Notes: a model not told the origin generated them from the sequence alone. Positions 1-13,319 are shown, numbered from the stretch's first letter. The stretch is 64,000 nt of DNA from Endothia cerciana (GCA_026119935.1 JALRMH010000058.1:1-64000); one strand, 5' to 3'. Made by a program: numbers and translations.

Positions 1-431
1 TTGTGTGTAGCGCTGCCACTAGAAGTGGACAAACTCTAGACCACCGCCCTGTCTCGGGATCGAGATCATAAGCAGATCATCAGATGAATTGTAGATTCTA
101 TACACGCACCCCGTGCTGCTGGGTTTTGGTGCATAGCCTGAACGGGCAGGATAAATTACCCAGATCCTTTCACCGCCGGGCGAGGCATTCTCGCAACCTT
201 GGCGGTGACACCCTCTCGCCACCTGTCTTTGCTGTCAAACGCGACCGTTGTTGGCGTGTCTCGAGAGGGTGTGCACAAAAGTCGGGGCTGAAATGGGTAC
301 CTCGGCGCAGGTTGCCGACCCCGTCCGCGAAGGGAATGTTGACGAGCTGTCCCGGGTTTCAAGGATACGAGCGACCACGGGGGACGACGTCCTCGCGACC
401 GGAAGCGAGGGTCGCTCATTCGAACGCTCCT

Positions 432-462
<31 letters not shown>

Positions 463-1771
463 CCTCCTCCTCCTCCTCCTCCTCCTCCTCCTCCCCCTGC
501 GGCCAGCTCACGTCGTCGGAGACCAGCTTGCTGTGATGGCAGCTTTAGCCCCATGCTGCCGTTGCAGCGCTTATTTAGGGTGCTTTCTAGCACAGCACCC
601 AATCTGGTGGAGAAGGCCCTGTACCTTCCTAGGTACAGGGTGCAGTGCTACCATAACCCGGCCAACCAGGCTCTCACACGCACGCGATGATCTCCCGCAG
701 GCTCGTCCGGACCTTGTTCCAGCGTAGGGCAGGGCGGGGGGCCGTTGGCCTCCTGCGAGCCACACCTGCCAGGGAGACTTATGCTTCCTCTCGGACACAT
801 GTCCAGTCACCTGTCCAGTCCGGTCTGACAGCCTGCGGTGCGCAGCCCCCTTTTCCGTCCTGAGGCAAGAGGAGGGTCACAGGCAGTGCAAGCCCTTCCG
901 CTCTCACAGGCTGCTGTGTGGGCGAGACGTGCCGAGACGGATGAATGAGAAACCCTCGGTTGCGTCGCATGCGGTGAGATGCTCTCCACGCGCTGCCTGA
1001 CGTGGAGAGAGGACAGCCCAGGGAATCCGACACCCGACCCAATGGTCTCGGGGCCTCAGCAAGTCTCGGAGGGCCCAGATGTCGTCAAGCTGCCTTACAA
1101 GCCTGGGAAGCCCCTGTTCCCGTTGCATCGGCAGGCTCTTGACCATGATGCCAGGGGCGATCTCTGGTCTTCTGTCAGGCCCGTTGTCCAGGTGGCCCCA
1201 CGGAGACCCCAGCCAACGGCAGGTCCAGATTCGAAGCCCTTGTTCCACTAGTGACCTGCCAACCGCCTCACTCTGGACTACCTTATGGGAACAGGCCACC
1301 GCCGCTTACTGTGCGGTGCTTGTGATACTGTCCCCCCCCCCCCCTCCAAGTACTCCCGTACTTCCCTATCCCACCCACGCCCACCCCCCCCCCCCGAAAG
1401 AGTCTGCGCGACCGACCCACATAGCAGGGAGGAGAAGGCGGCTGCCCTTGCCTGGGGGGGGGTCTAAGGTTTCCTGTGCCCCCCCCCGCTGGTCCTTTTC
1501 ATCTGGCTGCTCCCCGTCTTCTTCCCCTCCAGGCCGCCCACCCTGTTCCTCTTTACACAACCGCCGACCGGTTTTGATTTCCTCGACCATATCCAGCTCT
1601 CGTCCCTCGTCTCGCCTGGTGCCAGCTGTGTCGTTCCATCTCCGCGCGCTCTCATCTTTTGTCTTCAGACTTTTACAGGGATTTCCTCCTCTCCTTCTTC
1701 TTCTCGCTGCCTCAACGATCTGCACTTTAGCTCCCTTGCCCCCCCCCCCCTCCCGCCACAGCCCGCGCAAG
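1..1771. other. Intergenic region and 5' flank of the rfeG-like gene
   Basis: I see no convincing gene here. Open frames in the first 1.7 kb overlap each other on both strands and are dominated by translated microsatellite. A compound TCA/TCC array lies at 432–494, and several C runs of 7–11 occur at 1330–1490. From about 1480 to 1771 the + strand becomes strongly pyrimidine-rich, which is common upstream of fungal genes and is probably promoter or 5' leader of the gene starting at 1772. Confidence 0.6.
432..494. repeat. Compound trinucleotide microsatellite (TCA)n(TCC)n
   Basis: About ten TCA units (432–460) run directly into about eleven TCC units (to 494). The switch is a one-base change of the unit, so the second array probably arose by a substitution that then spread. 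Confidence 0.95.
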
Positions 1772-3050
1772 ATGTCTGCAAGAAGAGGAGATGGCGCTGG
1801 AGGCGCGGCGCAGTCAGGAGCGTCCCGGCAAAACGAATATTTCGTACCACGTGAAGGCATAGATCGCGAGGTCATCACCGCGGACATCTGCCGCTACCTT
1901 GGTAACGATGCTCTCGTCCGACCCGGAACCTATACCGTACGGTTGTCTTCGTTGCTACCCGTTCGCCGCGCGCCTCGGCCGCGGCACACGAACATTTTGC
2001 TGATGTCGCGCATCCGTCCAGGACCCGGCCACCGGTCAGATGATGCAAGGCTACCGCGTCACCGCCTACAGAGCTTTGACTTCGGTATGTGATGACCCGC
2101 CTCTGGGCCGAAAACGCGTCCGTCAGGCTAAGACTATCCTGCCCTACAGGCGATGATCCAAGACCTGAAGAACGACTCCGCCCGCTGGGAGCAGGAGAGG
2201 AGGAGTCACTCGGGCGCCAGTGGAGGTAAAAACCACCTCGCGCGATTCGTCTTTGCCCCCCCCCCCCTCCCCTTTTTTATTTTTTTTTTTTTTTCTTCTT
2301 CTTTTCCTCCCGAGAAGCACAAGGCCTAACTCCCCACTAGCGAGATACAGCGAGTCGTCCAGTCGTTTCAGCGGTGGAGCGGCCCCTGTCCAGTACGAGA
2401 CTTCTGCACGACCCTATCCCGCGGGTTCAAGCCGTGATTCTTATGACATTGTGCCCAGATACCCTGGAAATGATGCTCCTGGATACAGCGGCGCTGGGGC
2501 GGGATCAGGACCAGGGTTCCAGTATGACAACCGGCAGACACCATACGGCAACCCTGCCTACCCCCAGGACAACAGGTACAGCGGACAAGGTGCCTCCTAC
2601 CCACCAGCGGCATATGGAACTCCCGTGTACAGCCAGGACGCAGGTGGCGCCCCGTACGTCGACGTCGGAGCCAACCGCGGGACCCGCCCCTCCTACCAGG
2701 ACCCTAGGTTGGCAGGCTCTCCCTTCCCCCAAGGAGGTCTGTATTATAACCAAGGCCAGTACCAAGGTGCCCATCCCCCACAGCCGATTGATCCCATGTA
2801 CGGCCGTGGGAACACTTACCCAACCACCCAGGCGGATTACAGCTCTTCAGGCCAGGCCGGTTACCAGTATGATCACCCAAAGTACGAGGCTCCAGGCCAG
2901 AACCCCCTCCCCCGTGCGACCACATCCTCCCCGACCAGTACACCAGCTCAGACAGGAAACAGTGGACCACCTCACTCCCACCGCCACCGCGATCGCGACG
3001 CGCGCGACGGCAGCTACAGCAAGGCCGAGAGGAACCGTCGCGCCCAATAA
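1772..3050 (+). CDS. rfeG: RfeG-like transcription factor, 4 exons, 337 aa
   Basis: Exons are 1772–1936, 2022–2084, 2150–2225 and 2341–3050. The three introns have GT...AG ends and the phases join to one frame of 337 residues. The N-terminal ~100 residues carry the conserved block I associate with proteins annotated as RfeG in ascomycetes: NEYFVPREGIDREVI, then ICRYLGNDALVRPG, then QGYRVTAYRALTSAMIQDLK. The rest (from about residue 102) is low complexity, rich in Tyr, Pro, Gly, Gln and Ser, and ends in a basic RHRDRDARDGS-type tail. The start is the first ATG before the conserved block, after a pyrimidine-rich leader. Intron 3 contains a C run followed by a long T run just before the acceptor. 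The family is labelled a transcription factor, but I see no classical DNA-binding domain, so the molecular role is uncertain. The identification comes from recalled family similarity. Confidence 0.85.
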
Positions 3051-6047
3051 GTTGTCTTCCGCGCTGGCCAGTAATGATAACTCGCAGCACGGTGGGGCCG
3101 GATCCTGTGAGTGATGGCGACACGGCCCCTTGTTTGATCTGGACCCTTAATGCTTTGCTTCGGAATGGCGTTTGCGCTGCTTTCTGCCTTTTTTTTTTTT
3201 TTCTTTCTTTACCGCCGGGTCAACGCCCTGGATAAAAGGGTTCTAGAAACCTCGAAGTTGCAAGTTTGCATCTACCCTCCCGGACAGCCGGATCTCTTGG
3301 ACCTGTTGGCTTCGGTTTCACTTTGGCATGGCGCCTCGGCTCCGCTGGAGTTCTCCTGGACTTCCCCCCCCCCCCTCTGGACCTTGGATTTTGTCGCATG
3401 GCCTTGGGATACTCTGTCGATCTGCATTCTGGTCGAGCGATACGTCATGTTTCTTGTTATGATTTTGATGATCCCGCAGGCTCCTGCGATGTTACACCCC
3501 GGCACCGAAACCCCACGGGCGAGAGGACATCCGGGACTGGTGCATCTCCGCTAATGCAATGACCGAAACTGCCTTTCTGGCCGGGCCTTGGCGCCATGGT
3601 TGGCCATATACCCTTTTTTGTCCGGCGCACCGGTTACCTTGCTCTCTGGGACTGGGGAGGACCTCCCGCCTTGCTACCAGGACCTGATGCTGGCCCAAGG
3701 GCTGAAACAGGTCGGAGTCCAGACGGAAGGTGAGAGAGGGCTCTCTCTGCACATACTCCTGAGGCCCCAGACGGAAGCCCCTCCACAGGGGCTACTGTTC
3801 GTTTCTCAAGCCCGTCCAGCCTGGATCGTTCGGCGTGGCACACCTGATCATCCAAGGAGCTGATCGCCCAACTCCGCCCTGTCCTGGACCAACCGAGCAT
3901 TGGAATCATCCAACCATGGCCGGAACCCAGTCGGGCTGTCTGGATGGTACCGCGGACCATGATCTTCAGAGAAGACAAGCTGTCTAAAGGACCCGGCTCA
4001 TCCTGAAAAGACCGTCTTTTCCATCTGCTGTGCTCAGGGGCCCGCAGAGACGTCCAGCGTCCAGGCGGCCTCTCCACATTTGGCAGCAACTCAATTGCAC
4101 CGGTTCACCCATGGCGCCTCCGCAGGATTCAATTGTCCAGGGATCAAAGACACAGGAATGTGATTGAATGAGACGGTAGTGTCTCTGACCTCTTGCTGGT
4201 AAGACTGGACAGCATCTCGGCCGCCCTGCTGAGGCTCCGGGCCAGGTCATCAATCGCAGTGTCGCCATGAAGGATTTGTTCTCAGTCGTTGCCTGAAGTT
4301 TCGGACCTTTTCACCTTCCCAATCTCGTGTGTGGTACACGATTGGTATCCTCATGACCTGGCCGCCCGCGCTTTGGTCCTGCCAATGACCATTGGATTGT
4401 TTCTCTGCTTCCCTGGCCAACATTTGAAGGTACCGGCCTGGCTTGTACAATTACCTGACACGGTCGTTCCAAACTCGGACTTGCCAGGACCCTGCGACCC
4501 GATGACCACACCAGTTCAATACCCGGATGATTCCTTCAGGACCAGAATGTGTCTTCGCGATCACGTTCTAGAACGGGATCTGCAAAACTCTGCCATGGAC
4601 AAACTGAAGCCAAAGCCTGTGGATGGACTGGTGCCAGCTGTGTTGTTCCCCAAGCCCGGATCTGGATCCCTCCGAACGCGTATGTCTCTTTTTTTTTTTT
4701 TTTTTTTTTGGTGGTTTTTTTGGTGGTTTTTTTTTTTCTTTCCTTCCTCTCTCCTGTTTTACCTCTGCGGCTCAGCCTGTTTGGTGTTCCCTTCAAAAAT
4801 CCATTGCCACGGACCGGAGAGTGATTTCTCTGTGTTTTCCCCGCGGACGGATCGCTAACCTCAGGCGCTCCTCAGCATTTCCTTTCATGTAACTTCATCA
4901 ACAAGGCATGAAGATATCCAGGGGACACTTGGCGACTTCGGGATCTGAATAGAGGGCTGGGGCTCAAGGGGAGAGCGAAGCAATCGGCTACACTAATGGC
5001 AATGTCGGGACCCGGACAACGTTGGGCCTACATAGGTGCTGTGGTTGATCGGACTTCTTTGCATTGGGGGTTTCATGTCATGGCCTACGAGGCCTTGTAT
5101 GTAGAGAGGACGTGTGATGTCAGGCGGCCGGCGTTCATGGGAGCGGGTTGATTTGATGGCGTTGACAATGCGTCGAGGACAGAGTCTTACTGAACGAAAT
5201 TGGACTTTGGGGATATTGACGACAACAGACTTGTCAATCTGTTTCTAAAGAAGAAAAAAAAAAAAAAAAAAAAAAAAGACTTGGACGGGCTACCTGTCTG
5301 CAGTGCTGTGTGGTCCGTAGGCCCCCCCCCCCCCTGTGACCCTATCTCGTCCGTTGTCACTCCTCTCCTCTGCCCTGTCGTCACCCTTTTGCCTTGTCAC
5401 ACGTCTACCTCGTCATACCTCGTCTGCCTTGTCAAACTCTTCTCCCATGCCTGCTCTTCCTCCGGCAACTACGGGACCTCGCCTGCGCGGGAATGATTGG
5501 CTGATGACCTATGTTACTATGTCATGTACGTAGCACGTTGGAACACCTCGGAGAGGGCTCAGACCCCCCCACAAGGAACGTGGCTGGTAAGTGGTCAGAA
5601 GACAGATGTGCAATCTCAAGGCAAAGTTTCGAGAACAAGTGCTGAGGGAGGAAGCAGGAAGAAGAGAAGCTCCGCCTCTAGCCGGCCCCGCAGGTGGACG
5701 GACGCCTCTGCAATGTATCGTGCGTCCCGCGTAGCACAGAGCAGCGCACTATCTCTCACCGGTGGGTGGGTGGGATGCCAGCGGTTGAGGTTGGGTGGAT
5801 GTCGGGGCCCTGATGAGGACGGCATGAAGGAAGTATTGTCCGTACCCATCTGTGAAGTGAGAGACCAGGTCATGATGCGGAGGCCGGCCGGTTTTCTTTT
5901 CCTGCCTGTCGGGAAGATCTTGGATCACGAGAGGGCGAGAGGCAGAAGAAGCATGGCGTTCACGGGTGCCCGTCCACCCAACCACGGTCCCTCCCGAGAA
6001 GAAAAAGGAGGCGCGAGAAGAGAAGGGGGAAAAAAAAAGGGGAAAAA

Positions 6048-6121
6048 AGAAGAAGAAGAAGAAGAAGAAGGAGAAGGAGAAGGAGAAGGAGAAGGAGAAG
6101 GAGAAGGAGAAGGAGAAGGAA
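6048..6121. repeat. (GAA)n followed by (GGAGAA)n purine tract
   Basis: About seven GAA units pass into about eight copies of the 6-mer GGAGAA, giving an uninterrupted purine strand of more than 70 nt. A (CA)11 repeat follows 40 bp downstream at 6161–6182. Confidence 0.95.
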
Positions 6122-6160
6122 ACAAAGTCGGTGAAGATCCTGTCGACGGAATCGTACTCG

Positions 6161-6182
6161 CACACACACACACACACACACA
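6161..6182. repeat. (CA)11 dinucleotide microsatellite
   Basis: Perfect CA repeat, seen directly. Confidence 0.95.
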
Positions 6183-6471
6183 AAAATACAGTGCACGCAC
6201 AGGCCTCTCGTTTCCTCTTTCACTATATAACCTGCATCAGCTAGAGGCAAGAGATGGCATCAAGCGCCAGGCAGAGGCGTGAGTTACGAGATGTTGAGGC
6301 GGGAAGTCGCTGTGGCCATCCGTCCACGTCCCCAAGGCCGGCCGCATGTGTTGAGGAGTTCTTTTGTTTTGCCGCGCTCGCCAGATTGAAACCGCCTGAT
6401 CGTCGCCTCCCAACCTTGTTTCTGTCGCCCCGAATGCGGTCAGGAAACTGGCCCTTCTCATCCGCCTCCTC

Positions 6472-6498
6472 ATCCTCCTCCTCCTCCTCCTCCTCCTC

Positions 6499-6548
<50 letters not shown>
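6472..6548. repeat. Compound trinucleotide microsatellite (CTC)n(CTG)n
   Basis: About ten CTC units switch at 6502 to about sixteen perfect CTG units. It is not in a supported gene, although frames across it would encode poly-Ser, poly-Cys or poly-Ala. Confidence 0.95.
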
Positions 6549-7502
6549 ACCCCCCCTCTTCCTCTCCCCTCCTCCCTGGCCTGGCCAACCCGTCCTTTGT
6601 GCTCAGGTGCCATCACCTCTCCGCCGGATGCGCTTGGCATCGATGATCCCTTCGACAGGCGTAAGGACAGAAAGGCGCACATGTGAGCTGTTACCAAATT
6701 CAATGTACCCCCTCGCCACGCAGTAGCCCACTGAGTACTTCGCGATCTGGTGTCCGGGATAAGGACCCCACGACATGTCATTTCCAAGCTGCGGGCGCTT
6801 GCATTTTAGATGGTCTGAGCCCATGTTCAGCTGTGTAGCACCAGGGCGACAAGCCGTTCCAGTCCCTTTCCAGACGGGTAAATCACTCGCTAGCTGGTGT
6901 ACCTGGCCCGCCACCCAGAACACCACCCAGCTCCCGGTACCCGTGATAGGTGAATACAGAGACAGCCCCCCCTCATTGGGCCGGTCGGGTTGGGGAACAA
7001 GGTCCCCTGGACAGCCAGGGCGGGCCCTTCTGTGCTCCCCCCCCCCCACCCCCTCAAAGGCCCGGGGGCTTCTCCTCTCCTCGTGCTGCTTGGTGAGCTT
7101 GGATGGGTGCAGAGCGGTGCTGCTAAGCAGCCCAGAGGAAGAGGCACAGCAGTGCAGAGCGCAGACGACGGCGGGGCTCAGAAGTAATTTTTTTTTGGGG
7201 GGGGGGGGGTTTTTCCTTTTTTTTTTTTTTTGGGTAAGCCAGGCAGGGAAGACGACCCAAGTACCGCTCCATTAAATCCAGATCCAGATCCTCATCCTCA
7301 ATACTACCACCCGCCCACTCAACGCTGCTCCTGCTGCTGCGGACGCACTTTTTCGACGACAACTGAACATCGACAACCCCCTCCATAACACCAAACAACA
7401 TCTCCCCCATCCAGAAAATCCTCCGTCCCCAGCTTCGCCTCCAGGCATTCATTCATTCAGACCGCCCCTGCTGCATGTCTACGCCCGCGTCTGGTCTTGA
7501 AG

Positions 7503-10500
7503 ATGGATGCCGCTGCAATTAGAAGTTGCATCGTCGCGACCCTCGACGCAGACGCCAGCGTTCGCAAGAGGGCCGAGCTGCAGCTCAAGCAGGTACGCCG
7601 CGAGCCACCATCGCCCCCCGTCAATCTCTGTTCCGGATCACCACCCTCGAGACCCCCCTCTCCCTCTCCGCTCGGCCGTTCCTGGCCCCCCTTTGTCTGC
7701 CCGTCGTCTCCCCCCCCCCCCTCGCTCATCCCTTTCTCGGCGCGTAAATAGCTGACCCCGCCTCTTGTGTGCGTCTCGTAGGCAGAGGAACACAATGGCT
7801 TTCTCGACGCCCTCCTCCAGATCCTGCAGTCGGAGCAGGAGCAGAACATCCGCCTCTCCGGTACGTGACCACATTCACGGCGTACTTCCTTCGAGACGCG
7901 TCCCTGTCCCGCCCCCCCCCCCCCCCACACCCAACCCAGTTGGGCACAAGTTGTGTATGTACTCCGGGCCCGGAGGCTCACGCGTATCACAGCTGTCATC
8001 TACCTCAAGAACCGTGTCAACCGGGCATGGGTAGGCACAGATCATACCCACGAGCACCCCATAACAGACGAGGAGAAGGCCAGAGTCCGCGAACGGATAC
8101 TCCCCATCCTGTCCTCCTCTCAGGGTCTGATCCGGCAACAACTCATCCCCATCCTGCAGAGGATCCTGCACTGGGACTTCCCCGAGAGGTGGCCTACCTT
8201 TATGGACTTCACCATCCAGCTCCTCAACACGAATGACGCGCCGTCTGTCCTCGCCGGCCTGCAGTGCCTGCTGGCTATCTGCCGCGCCTACCGCTTCAAG
8301 GCCACGGATGGGGAGGGCAGGGCCCACTTCGACAAGATCATCGAGGCCAGCTTCCCCCGGCTGCTGGCCATCTCGACCGAGCTGGTATCACAGGAGAGCG
8401 AGGAGGCCGGGGAGATGCTACACATCGCCCTCAAGGCATACAAGCACGCGACATGGGTCAGCAGCATCCCCTCTCATGTTTATATGCCCCGTTGCGTTTG
8501 TGTGTGTGGGGGGGGGGGGGGGCGCCTGGGACTGACCTGACTGACGGCTGCAGCTCGACCTGTCCGCCTTCCTCCGCGAGCAGCAGAACACGATCGGCTG
8601 GTGCACCGTCTTCCTCCAGACGGTTTCCAAGACGCCTCCGGCGATCGCCATGGGGGACGACCCGCTCGACCGAGAGCGGCATCACTGGTGGAAGGCAAAG
8701 AAATGGGCATACTTCAATCTCAACCGCCTATACATCAGGTAGGGGTTCTTCTCCTTCTCTTGAGACGCCGCGAGTCGACGGGCTGATGGTGGACCAGGCA
8801 TGGGAACCCGCAGGCGATCACCAAGGACGAGGGTGGCCATCTGGCCTTTGCCAACTTCTTCGCCTCCAACATCGCACCCGAGATCCTCAAGCACTACCTG
8901 CAGGAGATCGAGAAGTGGGTCAGCAAGACCTCGTGGCTTAGCAAGCCGTGCCTGTCCTACACTATCGTCTTCATGGACGAGTGCGTGCGGCCGAAGGAGA
9001 TGTGGGCGCACCTGAGGCCCCACCTGACGAACCTCGTCACCCACTTCATCTTCCCCGTGCTCTGTCTGTCCCAGGACGATATCGAGAGGTTCCAGGACGA
9101 GCCCGAGGAGTACCTCCACCGGAAGCTCAACTTCTACGAGGAAGTCTCGGCCCCGGATGTCTCGGCCACGAACTTCCTCGTGACCTTGACCAAGAACCGC
9201 CGGAAGCAGACGTTTGAGCTGCTCTCGTTCATCAACAGCGTCGTCAACGCCTACGAGACGGCCGAAGGCGACAAGAAGGACCACATTGCCAAGGAGGGCG
9301 CCCTGCGCATGATCGGCACCCTCGCTCCTGTTCTTCTGAGCAAGAAGTCGCCGATCGCGGACCAGGTCGAGTACTTCCTCGTCCGATATGTCTTCCCTGA
9401 CTTCACCAGCCCCCAGGGCTACCTGCGGGCCCGCGCCTGTGACACCATCGAGAAGTTCGAGCAGCTTGACTTCAAGGACCAGAACCACCTGCTCACCATC
9501 TACCGGAACATCCTGGACAGCATGGCCGATCCCGCCCTGCCCGTCCGTGTGACTGCGGCCCTGGCACTGCAGCCTCTCATCCGGCACGACATCATCCGCA
9601 CCAGCATGCAGACCTCCATCCCCACGATCATGCAGCAGCTCCTGAAGCTCGCAAACGAGGCTGACATCGACGCACTGGCCAACGTGATGGAGGACTTCGT
9701 CGAGGTGTTCGCCACGGAGCTCACCCCGTTCGCGGTGGCCCTCAGCGAGCAGCTGCGTGACACATACCTCAGGATCGTGACCGAGCTGCTCGAGCGGAAC
9801 AATTCCCGGGATGACGACGACGAGGAGTACGGTGACTTCCTGGACGACAAGAGCATAACAGCCTTGGGTGTTCTCCAGACCATAGGCACCCTGATCCTCA
9901 CGCTCGAGAGCACGCCTGATGTCCTCCTGCACATCGAGGCGGTCCTCATGCCTGTCGTCCAGGTCACCCTTGATAACAAGCTTTATGGTACGCCCCTGCG
10001 ATGCAGACCCTACTCCCCCCACCCACCCCCCCCCCAAAAAAAATAAAATTAAGAACCATACTACCCTCGTGCTAATGGGTCACAGATCTGTATAACGAGG
10101 TGTTCGAGATCATCGACAGCTGCACTTTCGCTGCGAAGGCCATCTCCCCAACCATGTGGCAGGCCTTTGAGCTGATCCACCGGACCTTCAAGGCCGGCGC
10201 TGAGTTGTACCTGGAGGACATGCTCCCCGCGCTCGACAACTTCGTCCAGTTCGGTGTCCCGCAGCTCATCCAGAACCCCGAATACGTGCAGGCCCTGTAC
10301 TCGATGGTCTCCGACATGTTTGACGACCCTAAGGTGGGCGGCATTGACAGGATCTGCGCGTGCAAGCTGGCGGAGGCCATGATGCTTAGCATGCCAGGGC
10401 ATATCGACCAGTGCGTGTCCGGGTTCATCAACATGGCCATGGCCGTCCTCAGCGAGCCGGAGCAGAAGATGAAGTCCTACAAGATCCACCTGATGGAGAT

Positions 10501-11501
10501 GGTCATCAACGCTATCTACTACAACCCGCACCTGACGCTACAGGTGCTTGAATCCAAGGGCTGGACTAACAAGTTCTTCAGCCTGTGGTTCGGCAGCATG
10601 GAGTCGTTCACGCGGGTGCATGACAAGAAGCTCTGCATCGTCGCCATTGTGGCACTGCTCGGCCTTGGCCCCGACCAGATCCCCCCGAGCGTCTCAGTCG
10701 GCTGGCCGCGGCTGCTCCAGGTAGGTGCAAGCAGCACCAGTCAAGTCCTCTCTTGCAGCGCCTCATCGCTAATACCAAAACGTAGGGAATCACGTTGCTG
10801 TTCAGGACGCTGCCTGCCGCAGTGAAGAGTAAGCATCCCCGGCCTGGTCACCCCGGTGCGTCAGACACTGACTACCTCCTACTAGACCGCGAGGATGCTA
10901 TGAAGGATGATTATGGCCTCGACGCCAACTACACCTACGATGAGGATGACGAGTGGGGAGACGACGATGCCGCCTGGACCGCAGAAGAGGAGCAGGAAGA
11001 GGAAGCCACCGATGCGAAGGACGAGAGCTCCGCGTATCTGGAATTCCTGAACGAGGAGGTAAGTAGTACACCAGGGGCCAGAGCTGGCTGCCTTCGGTCC
11101 GGTTTACTGAGACAGGTGCAGGCCCAAAAGTTTGGTCATCTGGAGGAGGCGGCCTCGGATGACGAGCTAGGCGAGAACAGCGTGCTCCTCGAGTCCCCTC
11201 TGGATAAGCTCGAGCCATACCAGATCTTCCGGACATGCCTCCTGAGTAAGTTGCCGTCCGCGTCAACGGGGGGAGGCCTCAGCGGCTGACACACTGAACA
11301 GGACTGCAACAAGACCAGCCGCAGTTCTACGCGAGCCTTTCGTCTCACCTGTCAGGTGAGGAGCAGGGCGTGATCCAGGGCGTGGTTCAGCAGGCGGAGG
11401 CCAACCAGGTCATGGCGCAACAAGCCGCCCAGCAGCTCGCCGCCGCCGCCGCCGCCGCGGGCCCGGCCAACGGCGGCCCTAGTGGGACCCAGGGCCAGTA
11501 G
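7503..11501 (+). CDS. NMD5: Importin-beta family karyopherin, Nmd5/Sxm1 (importin-7/8) class, 10 exons, 1060 aa
   Basis: Exons: 7503–7592, 7782–7860, 7993–8456, 8554–8738, 8798–9987, 10086–10720, 10786–10828, 10886–11058, 11122–11245, 11302–11501. All introns are GT...AG and the phases give one 1060-codon frame, close to yeast Nmd5 (about 1050) and human importin-7 (about 1040). The family binds RanGTP through its N-terminal HEAT repeats and carries cargo into the nucleus. Matching signatures are AVIYLKNRVNRAW early, ILHWDFPERWPTFM, WWKAKKWAYFNLNRLY, the acidic DEDDEWGDDDAAW region near the C-terminus, and SPLDKLEPYQIF. Exon 9 could also start at 11116; 11122 gives the usual NEEAQKF junction. 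The C-terminus ends in an Ala-rich stretch and GTQGQ. Introns 1, 2, 3 and 5 each contain C, G or A homopolymers. Choice between NMD5 and SXM1 is uncertain. Confidence 0.95.
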
Positions 11502-13319
11502 CGGTCCGAAGCCTATGTTATCCGCAAAGCCGCTACCACGGTACGTGTGTGTCCGGCACACGGGCCTGAAATGACGGACGGAGGCCTGCCACAGGCTCCT
11601 GGGAGGGAAGTATGAACTAGGTCGTGACCCCAGGCCTGTGCTGAGATGGGAGGAGGAGGGGCCTACAGACCAAAGACAATCTTGTGAGGTGGGACGATAA
11701 GGTCATCAAGTGATACCAGAATATAGAAATTGGCGGGGGGGGGGGGGCGGGGAACAAAATACTAGGCGAATAAGGCTGCTTTCTTGGGTTCGATTCGTTA
11801 CGGCCTGACGCGCCCTCCTGCATAGTGCAGAGAAATTTCTTGGAGGATGAGAAGGAGGAACAGGGAGGGGCGGTGGGAATCTGAGCAACACACATTCATG
11901 CCTCCCCAGCGTCTTGGATGCATCCGACACCCCCTGACACGAGGATTATTCTTCGCAGGGCACCCCAAGAGAGGCATGCCTGGAGCGGCAGAGGGAGGAG
12001 GAGAAGGCAGCACAGGGGAGGGGAGAGGATACTAGAGTGTGCAGACATCATCGTCATGTTTATTCCAACCCCTGATGCTAACTCAATCACGTTCTATGAG
12101 TCGTCGGTGGTAAGACACAAGATGTAATGTAGATGCCAACAAGGCCGGTTTGCCCCACACCTTGCTAGTGACTATATAATTCTTCAGGCTGTCCTATTGT
12201 TTCAACGCATGCTTTGGGCAAATATACATATAGATAAATAAGAAGGGAACCAAGACTGAGAGCTAGGATCAGGTAAACCACGAAGCACAAGATACTCGAC
12301 GCACGGTAATCTGCGCGGGGGGGGGGGGGGAAGAAGAAGAAAAAAAAGGAAAGAAAAAAAAAAAAAAGGCCCGAGGGGAAAGAGGAGCGACAGGATCTAG
12401 ACCAGACCTGAGGAATAGGGACCTCCGGGAGCTGATTTCCGACGTGGCTGCGGCACGGGGGAGGGGGGTTGTGAACTTGGGCAAAACGTTCTGCAATCTG
12501 TTCCGGGACCGGCCCCCCCCCCCTCCCCTCCAAAAGAAAACCCCCCACCACCAGAAACAATCCACAGCTCTCTCGCCTCACAGATTAGCCACCCACCCAG
12601 ACCGCCTCCTACCACAGGGGGATGGGCGACAGATGGCGAGGGCTGGGGCAGCCAGGATATGTCAAAGGCGAAGAGGAAGCTGTGGGGGGGGGGGGGGCGG
12701 GTGAGGCCCTGACTGTGGAAAAGTGTGGCAGAGGAACCTTGCAGTGTGGCTGGGTTGATAAGACAAGCGTGCCGCCGCCGCCGCCGCCACAACCACCAGA
12801 CCCTGAACGACGACGTCCCTCTAACATTACAATAATCCATTTCAACACGCAGACAAGACAGGCAAACTTCCGATAACCAAAAACGCAACTGCTGGGGGGA
12901 GGGGGGGGTTTTGGTATTATTTTTTTCTTTCTTTTCTTTTTTTTTCTTTCCGTGGTGGGGGGGGGGGAGGGTGGGTCTATTCTTTCAACGAGAGGACGGG
13001 TCGGGTGAGTGTCCAGGCGCAGGCGCAACAACTATGCCCCGAGGAGAAGAGACGAGACAGACCTCCAACCTCCGCGCTGCTTAGCTATACACCTGGTCAC
13101 CGCCTCGTCCGATGAAGGAGAGACCGACCAGCAACGAGAGTAAAGTACCACAGGGCCTTTTCTTTTTTTTTTCTCTTTCTCTCCTTTGCCTTTCCCTTCC
13201 TTAACCAACCGGACAAGGTGGCCCCGCCCTCTTATACCACACCGGGCGCGGGTTTCAGGAGGATCGGTCGGCGACGCTTCCTTCGCCTCCCCCTCCGTCT
13301 CCCGCCCCGTCTACCCCGC
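11502..13319. other. Intergenic region downstream of the importin
   Basis: No gene supported. Homopolymers occur at 11734–11750 (G), 12316–12328 (G), 12354–12367 (A), 12686–12698 (G) and 12958–12968 (G), plus a (CCG)n stretch at 12772–12788. From about 13155 to 13260 the + strand is CT-rich, which resembles fungal leader DNA, but the sequence runs into the gap before any gene can be followed. Confidence 0.55.

Larger units (their letters stand above)
3051..7502. other. 4.4-kb intergenic region with homopolymers and microsatellites
   Basis: No gene is supported. Open frames here are short, overlap on both strands and lack splice-consistent extensions. The DNA holds T runs at about 3190 and 4688, an A run at 5250–5277, (GAA)n/(GGAGAA)n at 6048–6121, (CA)n at 6161–6182, a compound CTC/CTG array at 6472–6548 and a mixed T/G run at 7187–7232. 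The final 200 bp before 7503 is C-rich with little G and probably includes the importin 5' leader. Confidence 0.6.

Noticed and set aside
84..727. Frames of about 150 codons at the left end
   Set aside because: They are translations of the TCA/TCC microsatellite (poly-Ser, poly-Ile, poly-Leu) with no flanking conserved sequence.
8682..10037. 451-codon open frame antisense to the importin
   Set aside because: It mirrors the GC-rich codons of importin exon 5, has no recognisable domain, and the sense strand is well supported by family motifs and splice phases.
11780..11800. GGTTCGATTCG resembling a tRNA B box
   Set aside because: No matching A box, acceptor stem or cloverleaf can be drawn around it.
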